DNA of 64,000 nt. Source: Bradyrhizobium sp. LLZ17 (GTDB taxonomy: Bacteria > Pseudomonadota > Alphaproteobacteria > Rhizobiales > Xanthobacteraceae). The stretch lies in assembly GCF_041200145.1 (NCBI RefSeq), contig NZ_CP165734.1, positions 7,421,001 to 7,485,000 on the forward strand. Direction: 5' to 3'. A model generated the notes under the pieces. It did no database searches, had not been told where the DNA came from, and saw only the letters and a program-made list of their open reading frames with translations. Positions 8,773-17,277 of this stretch are shown here, piece after piece. Within the stretch, counting starts at the first letter, position 1. The number at the start of each line of letters is the position of its first letter. The translations under genes and the position numbers were made by a program.

Positions 8773-9978
8773 CTACACTTCGCCAACGCGCTCCGGGTCG
8801 GCCGAGGCGAGCGCGGCGGCACGCTCGGCCCGCGGCGGATAGATCCACACCGTGTTGATCTGCTGCTTGGTCCTCTTCGCCTCGTCGCCGACGAGCTCGA
8901 GCTTTCGATGCCAGCCGCGCGTGAAGATTGCACCGGCTTCGCCGAGATCGAGACAGGTGGCATAGGCCTTTTGGTGATAGGAGTTGGTCGGAACGCCCAA
9001 GAGCTCGGCGGCCGCATTGTGGCCGGCGAAGGCGCCCATCCGCGTAGCGTGCTGGCAGGACATCAAGGCGTAATTGCCAAGATCGTCGCATGCTGCCTTG
9101 GCGGCATCGCCGGTGGCAAAGACGCCGGCGACTCCCGGCACGCGCAAGTCCCGGTCGACAAGCAGCCGACCCAGGTTGTCACGCTCGGCGGGGATTTGCG
9201 TGGTCGATGGTGCAGCCCGCATACCCGCGGCCCAGATCACGGTCTCGGCGTCGATGTGTTCGCCGGTGGAAAGCGTGATGCCGGACTTGTCGAGTGCCTC
9301 GACGCCGGCCCCGAGCCGGGTCTCCACGCCGAGCTTGCGCAGTGCTTCCTCGATAACGGGACGGGGCCCGGACCCCATATCAGGAGCAATCGCAGGGTTG
9401 CGGTCGACGATGACGACGCGCGGCTTTGCGTCCTTGCCGAGGATCGCGCGAAGCCGCGCAGGAATCTCCGTAGCTACCTCGATCCCGGTGAAGCCACCGC
9501 CGGCAACGACGACAGTGTCGCGTCCGTTCCTGGCCGGCCGGCGAACGAGATTGTGTAGATGCCGATCGAGCGCAATCGCGTCATCGAGCTTGTCGACGCT
9601 GAAGGCGTGTTCGGCGAGACCGGGAATGTTCGGACGGAACAGTCGGCTGCCGGTGGCCAAGACAAGTCGATCGTAGGAGAGGCGCTTCTTCGTGCCGTCG
9701 CCCGCCTCGATATCCACTGCGCGCGATCGGGTGTCGATCGTCTCGGCGCTGCCCTGCACGTAGACAACGTCGATGGCCTTGAGGACGTCCTGGAGAGGCG
9801 CTGTCAGGGTCTCGGGCTTGTGTTCATAGAGCCGCGGGCGAACGACCAGCGTCGGCTCCGGTGCAACCAGCGCAATCTCGAGGTCTTCGGGCGAAGCGCC
9901 CTGAATGTCGCGCAGGCGAGCGGCGGAAAGTGCGGCGTACATGCCGGCGAAGCCGGCGCCGATGATGACTAGTCGCAT
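8773..9978 (-). CDS. NADH dehydrogenase-like FAD-dependent oxidoreductase
   Basis: A two-dinucleotide-binding flavoprotein of the type II NADH dehydrogenase / ferredoxin-reductase superfamily, 401 residues. The FAD site GAGFAGMYAA is at 7-16, LVLATGS marks the end of the first FAD segment, the NAD(P) site VVVAGGGFTGIEVA is at about 155-168, and the FAD-flavin contact is GVFATGDAA. Its electron acceptor (quinone or another protein) cannot be told from sequence. AGAGGAG lies before the ATG at 9978. It is the first intact gene of the minus-strand run and may supply or remove reducing equivalents for the 3-hydroxybutyrate/acetoacetate genes. Confidence 0.8.
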   Translation of the reverse strand: MRLVIIGAGFAGMYAALSAARLRDIQGASPEDLEIALVAPEPTLVVRPRLYEHKPETLTAPLQDVLKAIDVVYVQGSAETIDTRSRAVDIEAGDGTKKRLSYDRLVLATGSRLFRPNIPGLAEHAFSVDKLDDAIALDRHLHNLVRRPARNGRDTVVVAGGGFTGIEVATEIPARLRAILGKDAKPRVVIVDRNPAIAPDMGSGPRPVIEEALRKLGVETRLGAGVEALDKSGITLSTGEHIDAETVIWAAGMRAAPSTTQIPAERDNLGRLLVDRDLRVPGVAGVFATGDAAKAACDDLGNYALMSCQHATRMGAFAGHNAAAELLGVPTNSYHQKAYATCLDLGEAGAIFTRGWHRKLELVGDEAKRTKQQINTVWIYPPRAERAAALASADPERVGEV

Positions 9979-10086
9979 GTGGTCTACTCCTCTGGTTGAT
10001 GTTCGAGCATAGGCGCGTTGTCGCCGCCGCTCCTGTTGCGGTTTCGTGGTCGATGGCGCGAAAACGTGAAAACGAGAATGTTAGGT

Positions 10087-10386
10087 CTAAGGGGAGGCGC
10101 AGCTCTGCATCGACGCGGCTCGCAGCGGCCAGCGTCGGCGGAAGAGAATCGGCTCGGCGGCATTCGGACCTCCCCAGTTGACGTAGGGAAGCTGCGCGTC
10201 GTCGTTGGCCATGAAGGTCATCCCAGAGTTTATTCTCTGCAGCGACTGCGTTGGAATTTCCACTTCCTCTCCCGTTGCGGAGGTGAAGCGGACCGCCAAC
10301 GACAGTCCGTAAACGATTGTGCTTGCAATGAGCCGGCGGCGCGGTGCGATTGAAAAGAGGCTGACGAAGGTCTTCGAGGTCATCAT
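10087..10386 (-). pseudogene. Remnant of a chloroperoxidase-type alpha/beta hydrolase
   Basis: A 99-codon frame whose middle reads MTFMANDDAQLPYVNWG followed by GPNAAEPILF and WPL. This resembles the first 35 residues of non-haem chloroperoxidase / alpha-beta hydrolases, which usually continue into HGWPL and a WDxQM helix. After WPL the similarity ends and a stop follows, so only the N-terminal strands remain. It lies between the AraC gene and the flavoprotein gene, just downstream of a repeated operator-like motif, so it probably marks the old first gene of the operon. The identification rests on short motifs. It could instead be an unrelated small protein. Confidence 0.45.
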
Positions 10387-10450
10387 TCGTCTCCATCTCT
10401 TGAGTGTTGGTAGGTTGGTGATTTAGTGGAAGTGAGCTTCAATTGCGCCA

Positions 10451-10480
10451 GAGCGATTGCGGCCCTTGTAGAGCGATTGC
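10451..10480. promoter_or_regulatory. Direct-repeat operator candidate, GAGCGATTGC x2
   Basis: Two perfect copies of GAGCGATTGC at 10451-10460 and 10471-10480 are spaced 20 bases start to start (two helical turns on the same DNA face), the usual arrangement of AraC-family half-sites. They sit just after the stop of the AraC gene and upstream of the minus-strand run that begins at 10386. The same pair with the same spacing occurs upstream of the catalase-related gene at 15072-15101. Binding by the adjacent AraC protein is inferred. Confidence 0.6.
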
Positions 10481-10482
10481 CA

Positions 10483-11433
10483 CTACCGCATGCGCCGCCG
10501 CCAATCGCTCGGCGTTTCTCCGGTCAGTCGCCTGAACGCTGCCGCGAAGGCGGCCTGAGAGGCATAACCAAGCTCCGCCGCTACCATGGCGATCGATGCT
10601 TCGGTCCCTCGCAGCATGTTCATCGCCTGTTCGAGCCGGTGCTGACGCAGCCAGGCGTGAGGTGAAAGACCGGTGCTCTCCTTGAAGGATCGGCAGAAAT
10701 GGAAACGCGACAAGCCCGCGTCCGCGGCGAGCGCCGATAGCGACACGTCCGCATCAATATCGGAGCGCAAGCGCTCGATGGCGCGACGCAGGACGGTTGG
10801 TGACAGGCCGCCTGTGACCGGCTGGAAAGTGGTTGGTGCGTCCACGTGCGCAGCGAGCAGGCGCGTGGCCAAGAGCTCTGTGAGCTGGTGCCTGAACAAG
10901 GCGTCGAGCGCCGCGTTCTCCTCCATGGCATCCGCCGCACTCATAAGCAGACGGGACGTGATGATGTCGGAATGAGCGGTTCGCTCCAGGAGAGTGCCGG
11001 CGCTCGCTTGGTCCGCTTCACCTGCAATCCGCTCCAGTGTCGTGTGCGGCAGATAGAGCTGCACCACGTCAACCACTCCGGGGATGTCCCATCGTGCGCT
11101 TGAGCCGGCCGGGATGATCGTCACCACGCCGGAACGCGCAGTACCAATGGCAACTGATTTCCCGGTGCGCTGCTCCAGTCGCTGCATCCCCGTGGGATAG
11201 GTCATGATGACGTGGTCAGCCATCGGCTGGACCACATCGTGCAAGGCGCCATGCTTCCAATGGGCGATTGCGCCATTGGATGGGTCAGACGCCATACGGA
11301 GCGGCGCGGTTTTGAGGACGCGCGCCATTTCCATATCGGCGGGACGCCGGTCAGTGGCTGACATGTCGCTCTGGTGGGCGCCGGGTGCAGACAGCAAAGC
11401 CTGCAATGGATCGTGCGAGATTGAGTTGCTCAT
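10483..11433 (-). CDS. AraC-family transcriptional regulator
   Basis: A 316-residue regulator with a C-terminal AraC-type double helix-turn-helix (about residues 215-315: LSALAADAGLSRFHFCRSFKESTG and IAMVAAELGYASQAAFAAAFRRLTGETPSDWRR). A longer N-terminal effector domain (about 60-190) is beta-rich. That domain resembles those of AraC proteins next to alpha/beta-hydrolase or SDR genes; its ligand is unknown. The gene lies immediately upstream of, and on the same strand as, the acetoacetate/3-hydroxybutyrate run. The GAGCGATTGC direct repeats start 3 bases beyond its stop, so it is the best candidate regulator of that operon. Confidence 0.9.
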   Translation of the reverse strand: MSNSISHDPLQALLSAPGAHQSDMSATDRRPADMEMARVLKTAPLRMASDPSNGAIAHWKHGALHDVVQPMADHVIMTYPTGMQRLEQRTGKSVAIGTARSGVVTIIPAGSSARWDIPGVVDVVQLYLPHTTLERIAGEADQASAGTLLERTAHSDIITSRLLMSAADAMEENAALDALFRHQLTELLATRLLAAHVDAPTTFQPVTGGLSPTVLRRAIERLRSDIDADVSLSALAADAGLSRFHFCRSFKESTGLSPHAWLRQHRLEQAMNMLRGTEASIAMVAAELGYASQAAFAAAFRRLTGETPSDWRRRMR

Positions 11434-11916
11434 GGCGTGTGCTCGCGTTGGGGACCAAGACTCGCGCTGCTCGGCGTAACTAGCGGGCTGGTGCGAAGCG
11501 GAGGCTTCCTGGCTGCCCTTGATTGCGCGTGAGCGCCGCGAACTTTCGCTGCGCGTTCTAGGCGCGGAGAACTACGGAGGCTTTCCTAAACCCGCTGGGC
11601 TTTGCCTATTCCTGCTCAAAGTCGCTGCGGGCGCTGGACGGGTCCGAAATCGGCCATCGAAACGGGCCACTCCCAATGTTCACAAATGCACGATGGACCG
11701 ATCAGGGCTGGCGGAGCGGGGGACCCGGGAAAGACGATAACACATTGTAATTGCTTAGAAAATTTATGGTCGGGGTTTGGTCGAGCCGAGGTCGACGCCG
11801 CTACTTCTTACCTTTAGGTCTGGACGGTCGCTTGCCGAGGCCCGACAATGCAGTGCGAACCTCGCGCGGGCGCAGCAATGGGCCGCCGAGCCGAATTTCA
11901 CTGATAAGTGCAACAG
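11434..11916. other. Divergent intergenic region between two AraC genes
   Basis: About 480 bases with no convincing gene: short frames on either strand are Arg/Ser/Pro rich and lack family motifs. It must carry the promoters of the minus-strand AraC gene (start 11433) and the plus-strand AraC gene. I could not see the GCGATTGC repeats found elsewhere. Confidence 0.5.
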
Positions 11917-12846
11917 ATGATGCAGACGGGCGTCTACGGACAGAGGCTCGGGCGACCCTTGTTTCTGAAGGAGGCGCCTTCTCTGATCACGCGCTCGCTG
12001 CGCAGCGCCGAACTCGCGGTCACCGAAACCCGGAATGATGATCCGGTGTGCGATCTTTCGGGCCCCTTTCCCTCCGAGGATGCCTACCTCGTCAGTCTCA
12101 AGCTTCGCGACTACCCCGACTGCGAATGTTGGGAACGGGGCAGGTGCGTCATCAAGACGGATGTCCGCGCCGGCGCGACGTATCTTTATGATCTCAAGCG
12201 CGATCCTCGCTTCGTGATCGACAAGCCGTTCCACTCCACCTTCTTCTATCTGCCACGCTCCGCGCTGGACGACATGGCCAAACAGGCTGGGGCGCCGCGC
12301 ATCGGAGAACTCACCTATCAGCCCGGTATCGGACATGACGATCCGGTCGTCAGCCATCTGGGTGCGTCGCTCCTGGCGGCGCTGCATCGTCAGGAAGAAA
12401 CCAATCAGCTCTTCGTCGATCACATGATGCTCGCGTTCACCGCGCACATTGCGCGGGCCTATGGCGGCCTGCAGCGCATCACCAAATCGGCGAGCGGCGG
12501 TCTTGCACCATGGCAAGTGAAACGAGCCTGCGAAAGGCTGGACTCCGATCTGGGCGGAAAGCTTTCCTTGCAACAAATCGCGGCTGAATTCGATCTCTCG
12601 GTCAGTCATTTTTCGCGCGCGTTTCGGATCTCGACCGGTCTGCCGCCGCACCAGTGGTTGCTCCAGCAGCGACTGAAGGCGGCCAAGCAGTTGATGACGG
12701 TCCGCGCGTTGCCGCTGGCGGAGATCGCGCTATCGGCCGGGTTTGCTAATCAAAGCCATTTCACGCGAGTTTTCTCGGCCGTGGTCGGTGTCAGCCCAGG
12801 CGCGTGGCGCCGCGAAACGCAAGGCGCCGCGAGACGCGAAACGTAA
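11917..12846 (+). CDS. AraC-family transcriptional regulator
   Basis: A regulator of about 309 residues with a C-terminal AraC helix-turn-helix pair (KLSLQQIAAEFDLSVSHFSRAFRISTGLPPHQWL and LPLAEIALSAGFANQSHFTRVFSAVVGVSPGAWRR). The N-terminal half, with LKLRDYPDCECWERGRCV and an HSTFFYLPRSALD block, is the sensor domain of a rhizobial AraC subfamily with unknown ligand. A GTG at 11908 is also in frame, and no strong Shine-Dalgarno decides between the starts. It is the intact partner of a closely related, frameshifted copy 285 bases downstream, so the two are a tandem duplication. Target genes are unknown. Confidence 0.85.
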   Translation: MMQTGVYGQRLGRPLFLKEAPSLITRSLRSAELAVTETRNDDPVCDLSGPFPSEDAYLVSLKLRDYPDCECWERGRCVIKTDVRAGATYLYDLKRDPRFVIDKPFHSTFFYLPRSALDDMAKQAGAPRIGELTYQPGIGHDDPVVSHLGASLLAALHRQEETNQLFVDHMMLAFTAHIARAYGGLQRITKSASGGLAPWQVKRACERLDSDLGGKLSLQQIAAEFDLSVSHFSRAFRISTGLPPHQWLLQQRLKAAKQLMTVRALPLAEIALSAGFANQSHFTRVFSAVVGVSPGAWRRETQGAARRET

Positions 12847-13130
12847 TCCAGGCACGTCAGGACGGTGCCGGGGAGTGCGCGTCGGCGTCTTCACAAGCGC
12901 TCGATGGAACCGCTCGAGGCCCTTGGGATCGAGCGGAGCTCTTTGCCGGACGATCCAGATCATCTTGAAAATGCTCTTGAAATAGCTTTGCGAAAACTGC
13001 TTTGGGGGCCGCGGGAGCGACTACTCGCTCCGCCGGCCGACCTAGACGGTCGAGCCCGATCTCCGGTAGTAAATTGCCACTTGCAAGGCGAACATTGCCG
13101 GCTCCGGCTGTCACCGTTGAGATCGACCCT

Positions 13131-14059
13131 ATGGCACAAGCAAGCACCTTCGGGCAGAGGGTCGGCCAGTACTTGCATCTCAGGGATGCGCCACCCTCGC
13201 TGATCACCCGTTCGATGCGCGGCGTCGACCTTGCGGTCACCGAAACGCAGAATGACAACCCCGTGCCGGGCCTTTCCGGCTCGCTGGCTGACGAGGCTTA
13301 TCTCGTCAGCCTGAAACTTCAGGACTACGCGGAATGTGAGCTCTGGGCGCACGGCAAGTGCGTTACGAAGGCCGATGTCAAAGCCGGTACCACTTGGCTG
13401 TATGACCTCCGGCACGACCCGCGCTATATCATCGACAAGCCGTACCATTCCCTGCAGTTCTATCTTCCGCGCTCGGCGCTCGACGGCATCGCCGATCGTC
13501 CCGCGCGTCGCGCGTTGGCGACCTCGCGTGCCAATTCGGCTTCGGCCATGACGATGGGATCATGCGTCACATCGGCGCCTCGCTGCTGGAAGGGCTGCGT
13601 CGGCCGGAGGAGCCTAACCAACTGTTCATCGATCACATGATGCTCGCATTCACCGCGCACATTGCGCGGGCCTATGGCGGACTGCAGCGCATCAACAAAT
13701 CGGCGAGCGGCGGTCTTGCCCCGTGGCAGGTGAAGCGCGCTTGTGAAAAGCTCGACTCCGATCTGGGCGGCAAACATTCGTTGCAACAAATCGCGGCTGA
13801 ATTCGACCTGTCGGTCAGCCATTTTTCGCGCGCATTTCAGATCTCCACCGGGCTGCCGCCGCATCAATGGCTGCTGCGTCAGCGACTGAAAGCGGCCAAA
13901 CAGTTGATGACCGTCCGTGACCTGCCGCTCGCAGAGATCGCGCTATCTGCCGGGTTTGCCAATCAAAGCCACTTTACACGGGTGTTTTCGGCTGCGGTTG
14001 GCGTCAGCCCAGGCGTATGGCGCCGGGAAACAGAAGGTGCTCGGGAGGGGGAGACATAG
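13131..14059 (+). pseudogene. AraC-family regulator, frameshifted tandem paralogue
   Basis: Closely related along its whole length to the AraC gene at 11917-12846. It begins at MAQASTFGQRVGQ, keeps the LKLQDYAECELWAHGKCV sensor block and ends in the same helix-turn-helix pair. Between about 13495 and 13513 one base is missing relative to the paralogue. The first frame then runs into unrelated residues, while the correct continuation (VGDLACQFGFGHDD) appears in another frame from 13514. It is either a recent pseudogene or a sequence error. If intact it would be a roughly 309-residue DNA-binding protein. The DNA-binding half alone could be made from the ATG at 13562. Confidence 0.85.
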
Positions 14060-14090
14060 TTCGGGACGATGTCGGGCAAATTTCGTCTGA

Positions 14091-15014
14091 TCAACGACGT
14101 CTTGCCAGTGAGATGGCGTAGGCGGCACTTCGGGCCGCGAAAATCTCATCAGGCGGATGATCGATGCCTTCGGCGAGACTTGCCGGATCGAACAATGTGG
14201 CGTCGCACGCTTCATTTGGCTCGAGGCCTGTAATGACGATCGTTCCTAGCCGAACGGCTTCTCGTCTGTCCTCATCAGGCCAACGGATGGTCACGTCCAG
14301 GGTGGGATCGCCGGGACGATCGAGCAGTGTCATCACGCTGAACCGGACATCACCTACCGCGATCCGATCTTTGAGGTCATCGTGCAGGAAGTCGCCGGAC
14401 CTTGCCTTGGCCTCGTGCTCCGTCAGCCTGATGTCGCCGCCGACGGGAGTGACCTTGAACTTGATGAATCGCGTCTCGCCGCCTGAATTCGTCGCGCGAA
14501 AAGCGTGCACGCCCCAATAGGTCGTGCCGGCAAAGCTCATCGGCACAGGATGTGCTGCGACGTAGTTGGCTTGATTCAGCGTTTCGGGATTGGCGGCGGA
14601 GAACGCCTTGATGGCCTCCATGTCTGGCTTGCCGTGCGGTCCCGGCACTCGTGTTTTGAGGAGGGTCAGCATCTGATCGAGTGTTCTCGCGAAATGGACC
14701 GGAGCACTTTGCGCGACAACATTCGAAAGATGGTGCTCGTCGCCAAGCCTGAAGCTGAAGCCGAGCAGCATGAGCTTATCGCCTTCTCCCACTGCGGGGC
14801 TTTCGTCGATTGAGAAGCGCGCCAGCACGCGTGATGGCCCAGTGAAGCTGCGGGATTTGGTAATCTCTTTTGCTTCATCCGACGGAATGTAGGCGCCGCG
14901 GACGCATCGGCCTTTGGCAAAGCTCGCGCGTTCCCTTGGGGAATTGACGGCGACCGATCTCAGGCAGTCTACGATCGACGCAGGCGTGGCGCCGCCGCTC
15001 GGGTACTTGGACAT
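14091..15014 (-). CDS. Catalase-related (SrpA-like) haem protein with substituted distal His
   Basis: A 307-residue member of the short catalase-related peroxidase family. The C-terminal haem-ligand motif (ARSAAYAISLARRR, Arg-x-x-x-Tyr) is conserved, as are the GFSFRL and LNQANYVAAHPVPMSFAGTTYWGVHAF blocks. At the N-terminus, where catalases and SrpA-type peroxidases carry the distal catalytic His (RxxHAKG), this protein reads RASFAKG, so Phe32 replaces His. Classical peroxide breakdown is therefore doubtful; it may bind haem for another purpose. No signal peptide is visible. The upstream region (15072-15153) contains the GCGATTGC repeats shared with the AraC-linked operon. Confidence 0.85.
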   Translation of the reverse strand: MSKYPSGGATPASIVDCLRSVAVNSPRERASFAKGRCVRGAYIPSDEAKEITKSRSFTGPSRVLARFSIDESPAVGEGDKLMLLGFSFRLGDEHHLSNVVAQSAPVHFARTLDQMLTLLKTRVPGPHGKPDMEAIKAFSAANPETLNQANYVAAHPVPMSFAGTTYWGVHAFRATNSGGETRFIKFKVTPVGGDIRLTEHEAKARSGDFLHDDLKDRIAVGDVRFSVMTLLDRPGDPTLDVTIRWPDEDRREAVRLGTIVITGLEPNEACDATLFDPASLAEGIDHPPDEIFAARSAAYAISLARRR

Positions 15015-15339
15015 TGCAGGGTCTCAACTTAACCCGACACGAACTAGCGAACCTCTTGTCGGTTTACTCCAGAGCGATTGCGGTCGTTATGGCGCGATTG
15101 CTGCTATTTCGTGCTGCGTGCAGTGCGGCAATCGCTTCAATTGTGGCAATCGCAGAAACGCCTGGCTGAACGGAATGACGGAATGGCCGCTGATGCTCCC
15201 AAATCGTCTCAGGGATCAGGGGTGGCATCGGCACCAATCATTTGGAAACGAGCGCTGCTACGCGACGGTGCCAAGTGACCTTAGCCCGCCGGCAGCGCGC
15301 GGAGTGCAATCGAGAGTGGCTCTCGTACGCCAGCCGGGT
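15015..15339. promoter_or_regulatory. Catalase-gene upstream region with repeated GCGATTGC motifs
   Basis: No gene is seen here. GAGCGATTGC (15072-15081) and GCGCGATTGC (15092-15101) form a direct repeat with 20-base periodicity, identical in spacing to the pair at 10451-10480. The inverse-orientation copies GGCAATCGC occur at 15127-15135 and 15145-15153 (18-base period), with GCTTCAATTG between them, a block also found beside the 10451 repeats. This looks like a multi-site AraC operator for the divergent catalase-related gene. Confidence 0.55.
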
Positions 15340-15740
15340 TCAGACCGAAATCGCCTTCGCCGACTCCATCTGATTGCGCAATAGGAATTTCTGGATCTTG
15401 CCAGTCGACGTCTTTGGAAGCGTCCCGAACACCACAGTTTTTGGAGACTTGAAGCCGGACACCTGCGAGCGACAGAAGGCAATGATCTCTGCCTCAGTCG
15501 CACTCGCGCCTTTCTTCAACTCGACGAAGGCGCAAGGCACCTCTCCCCATTTTTGATCTGGCTTCGCCACTACTGCCGCAAGCAATACGGCCGGGTGCCT
15601 ATAGAGCACATCCTCGAGCTCAACGGACGAGATGTTCTCGCCACCTGAGATGATGATGTCTTCGAGCGGTCCTTGATGATGATGTAGCCGTCCTTGTCGA
15701 GGACTCCGAGATCGCCCGTGTGTCGTAGTGCTGCGTGCAT
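15340..15740 (-). pseudogene. C-terminal remnant of an acyl-CoA synthetase (AMP-binding family)
   Basis: The minus strand encodes the end of the adenylating core (RHTGDLGVLDKDGYIIIKDR) and the C-terminal AMP-binding domain. The latter includes the LPKTSTGKIQKFLLR motif with the catalytic Lys, and FKSPKTVVFG. The remaining ~85% of the gene, upstream, is missing. A one-base loss near 15660 also breaks the hinge between KDR-S-K and the expected D-I-I-I-SGGENI sequence. A stop at 15340 matches the natural end. It resembles short/medium-chain acyl-CoA ligases. It is a clear relic of a deletion or rearrangement between the catalase-related gene and the methyltransferase gene. Confidence 0.85.
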
Positions 15741-15919
15741 TTGGAAACTGTAGAGAAGCGGTAGTATTGAACTCTTCGTGCGACGATTTTGTGTGGGCGG
15801 ACGCGGCTGGATCGCTGTTCGGCTTCTCCCTTGTGTCGGCATCTTCGCCGCATCCGATACCGCGCGCGGATCTGATGGGACAGCTCGATTACGTGCTCCC
15901 TCAGCTGCAAACTGCAACC

Positions 15920-16654
15920 TTAGCGCTGTCCACAAGCGAGATCGCGGCTTCGCATGCGTCCCCGACGAATCGCCCACCGCTCATGGCTGTGGTGCAACAC
16001 GCGATCAAGCGCTGCCCGTGGGCCCAACTGTTTCTCGGGAACACAGATGATAACCGCATTACGATCCTCCATGCATTGCTCATCGACGATCCATGTCCGC
16101 AGTTCTCGCCCGGCAAGTCTGGCGGCAATCCGGTCAGGTGTCGGATCAATGTCGTTCGCCACCGTCACGTTCATCACAATCCGGCCGCCGGGTGCCAGAC
16201 GAGCGCGGATGGCGTCGCAGGTCTCGGCATCAAATTCTTCGGTGAAACGGAATCCCGGTCCACCGACGTCGATTGCGATACCGTCGTAATATCCGCCATC
16301 ATCGAATACGAATTGTCGAAAGTCGGAGACAATGCAGGGGAGTTCGTTCGGCAGATCGAAATATCTTTGCGCGAGCACGAAACTGATCGGGTTGATGTCG
16401 ACGACGGTGACTTTATTGCCGAGACGCCATAGCCGTGTCGCAAGATTCCCGCCGCCGCAACCCAGGACGAGGATACGTTCGGACCGGGACAGCAGTTCAT
16501 CCATGAGTTTGACGTAGGTGAACACGCTTTCGCCGTTTGGCGTCGCCTGGCTTTGTCTGATCCCTTCCTCGAAATACACGCGTGTACCGTCCCAGGAACA
16601 CTCGACGATCTCGATCTGGCCATTCATCCCTTGATAGCGACCAAGCAACTTCAC
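15920..16654 (-). CDS. Spermidine synthase-like class I methyltransferase
   Basis: A 244-residue Rossmann-type protein. The SAM/dcSAM-binding motif VLGCGGGNLATRL is at 63-75, the acidic end of strand 2 is VTVVDINPISF (Asp about 85), and DGIAIDVGG stands where polyamine synthases carry an acidic active-site loop. The N-terminal EGIRQSQATPNGESVFTYVKLMDELL segment is typical of spermidine synthase-like proteins. The acidic residues that bind putrescine cannot all be assigned, so this may be a methyltransferase or a polyamine aminopropyltransferase. The start is GTG at 16654; Met10 (16627) is an alternative. It is upstream-adjacent to the XRE gene in divergent orientation, near the Hyf-like cluster. 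Confidence 0.7.
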   Translation of the reverse strand: MKLLGRYQGMNGQIEIVECSWDGTRVYFEEGIRQSQATPNGESVFTYVKLMDELLSRSERILVLGCGGGNLATRLWRLGNKVTVVDINPISFVLAQRYFDLPNELPCIVSDFRQFVFDDGGYYDGIAIDVGGPGFRFTEEFDAETCDAIRARLAPGGRIVMNVTVANDIDPTPDRIAARLAGRELRTWIVDEQCMEDRNAVIICVPEKQLGPRAALDRVLHHSHERWAIRRGRMRSRDLACGQR

Positions 16655-16862
16655 GACACATCACCATATTAACTTAGAGCATCAGAACACAAGTGTCAGA
16701 CATCTCTGTCATGTAGCGTACGCAGCGCCAGTCTTTCGGGATGTCTCGCTAAACTTGCCGCATCCATCGCAAAAATTCGGTAAAGTCCAAGGCCCGCTAT
16801 CCGATGCCATCGACCGACTTCGCTGCTGATATATTTTGCTTCTGAACTGATGGTTGAAGCGG

Positions 16863-16877
16863 TAACTTGTATGGTAT
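16863..16877. promoter_or_regulatory. Candidate XRE operator upstream of the plus-strand XRE gene
   Basis: TAACTTGTATGGTAT matches 10 of 15 positions of the partly palindromic TAACTTATCATGTTA at 24869-24883, which lies in the promoter of the paralogous XRE gene. Its position 39 bases before the XRE start fits a self-regulatory site. Pattern similarity only. Confidence 0.35.
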
Positions 16878-16915
16878 GGATCCCTGGATGAGAACGTCAC
16901 CGGAGGTCGCCATTC

Positions 16916-17236
16916 ATGATTACGGCCAACCAGCTCAGGGCCGCCCGTGCGCTCCTGAACATCGATCAGCGCCAGATGGCCGAGCTTGCGGATCTTTCGG
17001 TTCCTACCATCCAGCGCATGGAGGCGAGCGACGGGGTTATCCGCGGCAACGTCGATTCTCTGATGAAGTTGGTCTCCGCACTGGACCACGCCGGAATCGA
17101 ATTGATCCCGCCCGGAGGGCAGAGCTCGTCCGGTGGTCGGGGCGTCCGTCTCAGGGAGCACGTCGCGAAACCGAAAACCAAAAACGTGAAGCAACCCAAG
17201 TCTGGTTCGTCCCGCACGCTGCAACGCGCGCGATGA
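16916..17236 (+). CDS. XRE-family helix-turn-helix regulator
   Basis: A 106-residue protein with an N-terminal Cro/C1-type HTH (residues about 3-60: ITANQLRAARALLNIDQRQMAELADLSVPTIQRME), then a basic Lys/Arg/Ser-rich tail. GGAGG lies 9 bases upstream of the ATG. It is a clear paralogue of the XRE protein at 24495-24815 that heads the hyf-like operon; the two share the RGNVDSLxKLxSALDxAGIELI segment. It is convergent with that operon and separated from hyfI by a strong palindromic terminator. A role in controlling the complex or its own promoter is inferred from the pairing. Confidence 0.85.
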   Translation: MITANQLRAARALLNIDQRQMAELADLSVPTIQRMEASDGVIRGNVDSLMKLVSALDHAGIELIPPGGQSSSGGRGVRLREHVAKPKTKNVKQPKSGSSRTLQRAR

Positions 17237-17277
17237 ATCGCCGGTCTGTCGGAGCCGAATGGCGGCGCCACGAAAAT

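Noticed and set aside
7849..9558. 569-codon plus-strand open frame
   Set aside because: Antisense to acetoacetate decarboxylase and the flavoprotein, both with clear motifs on the minus strand; high GC creates long shadow frames.
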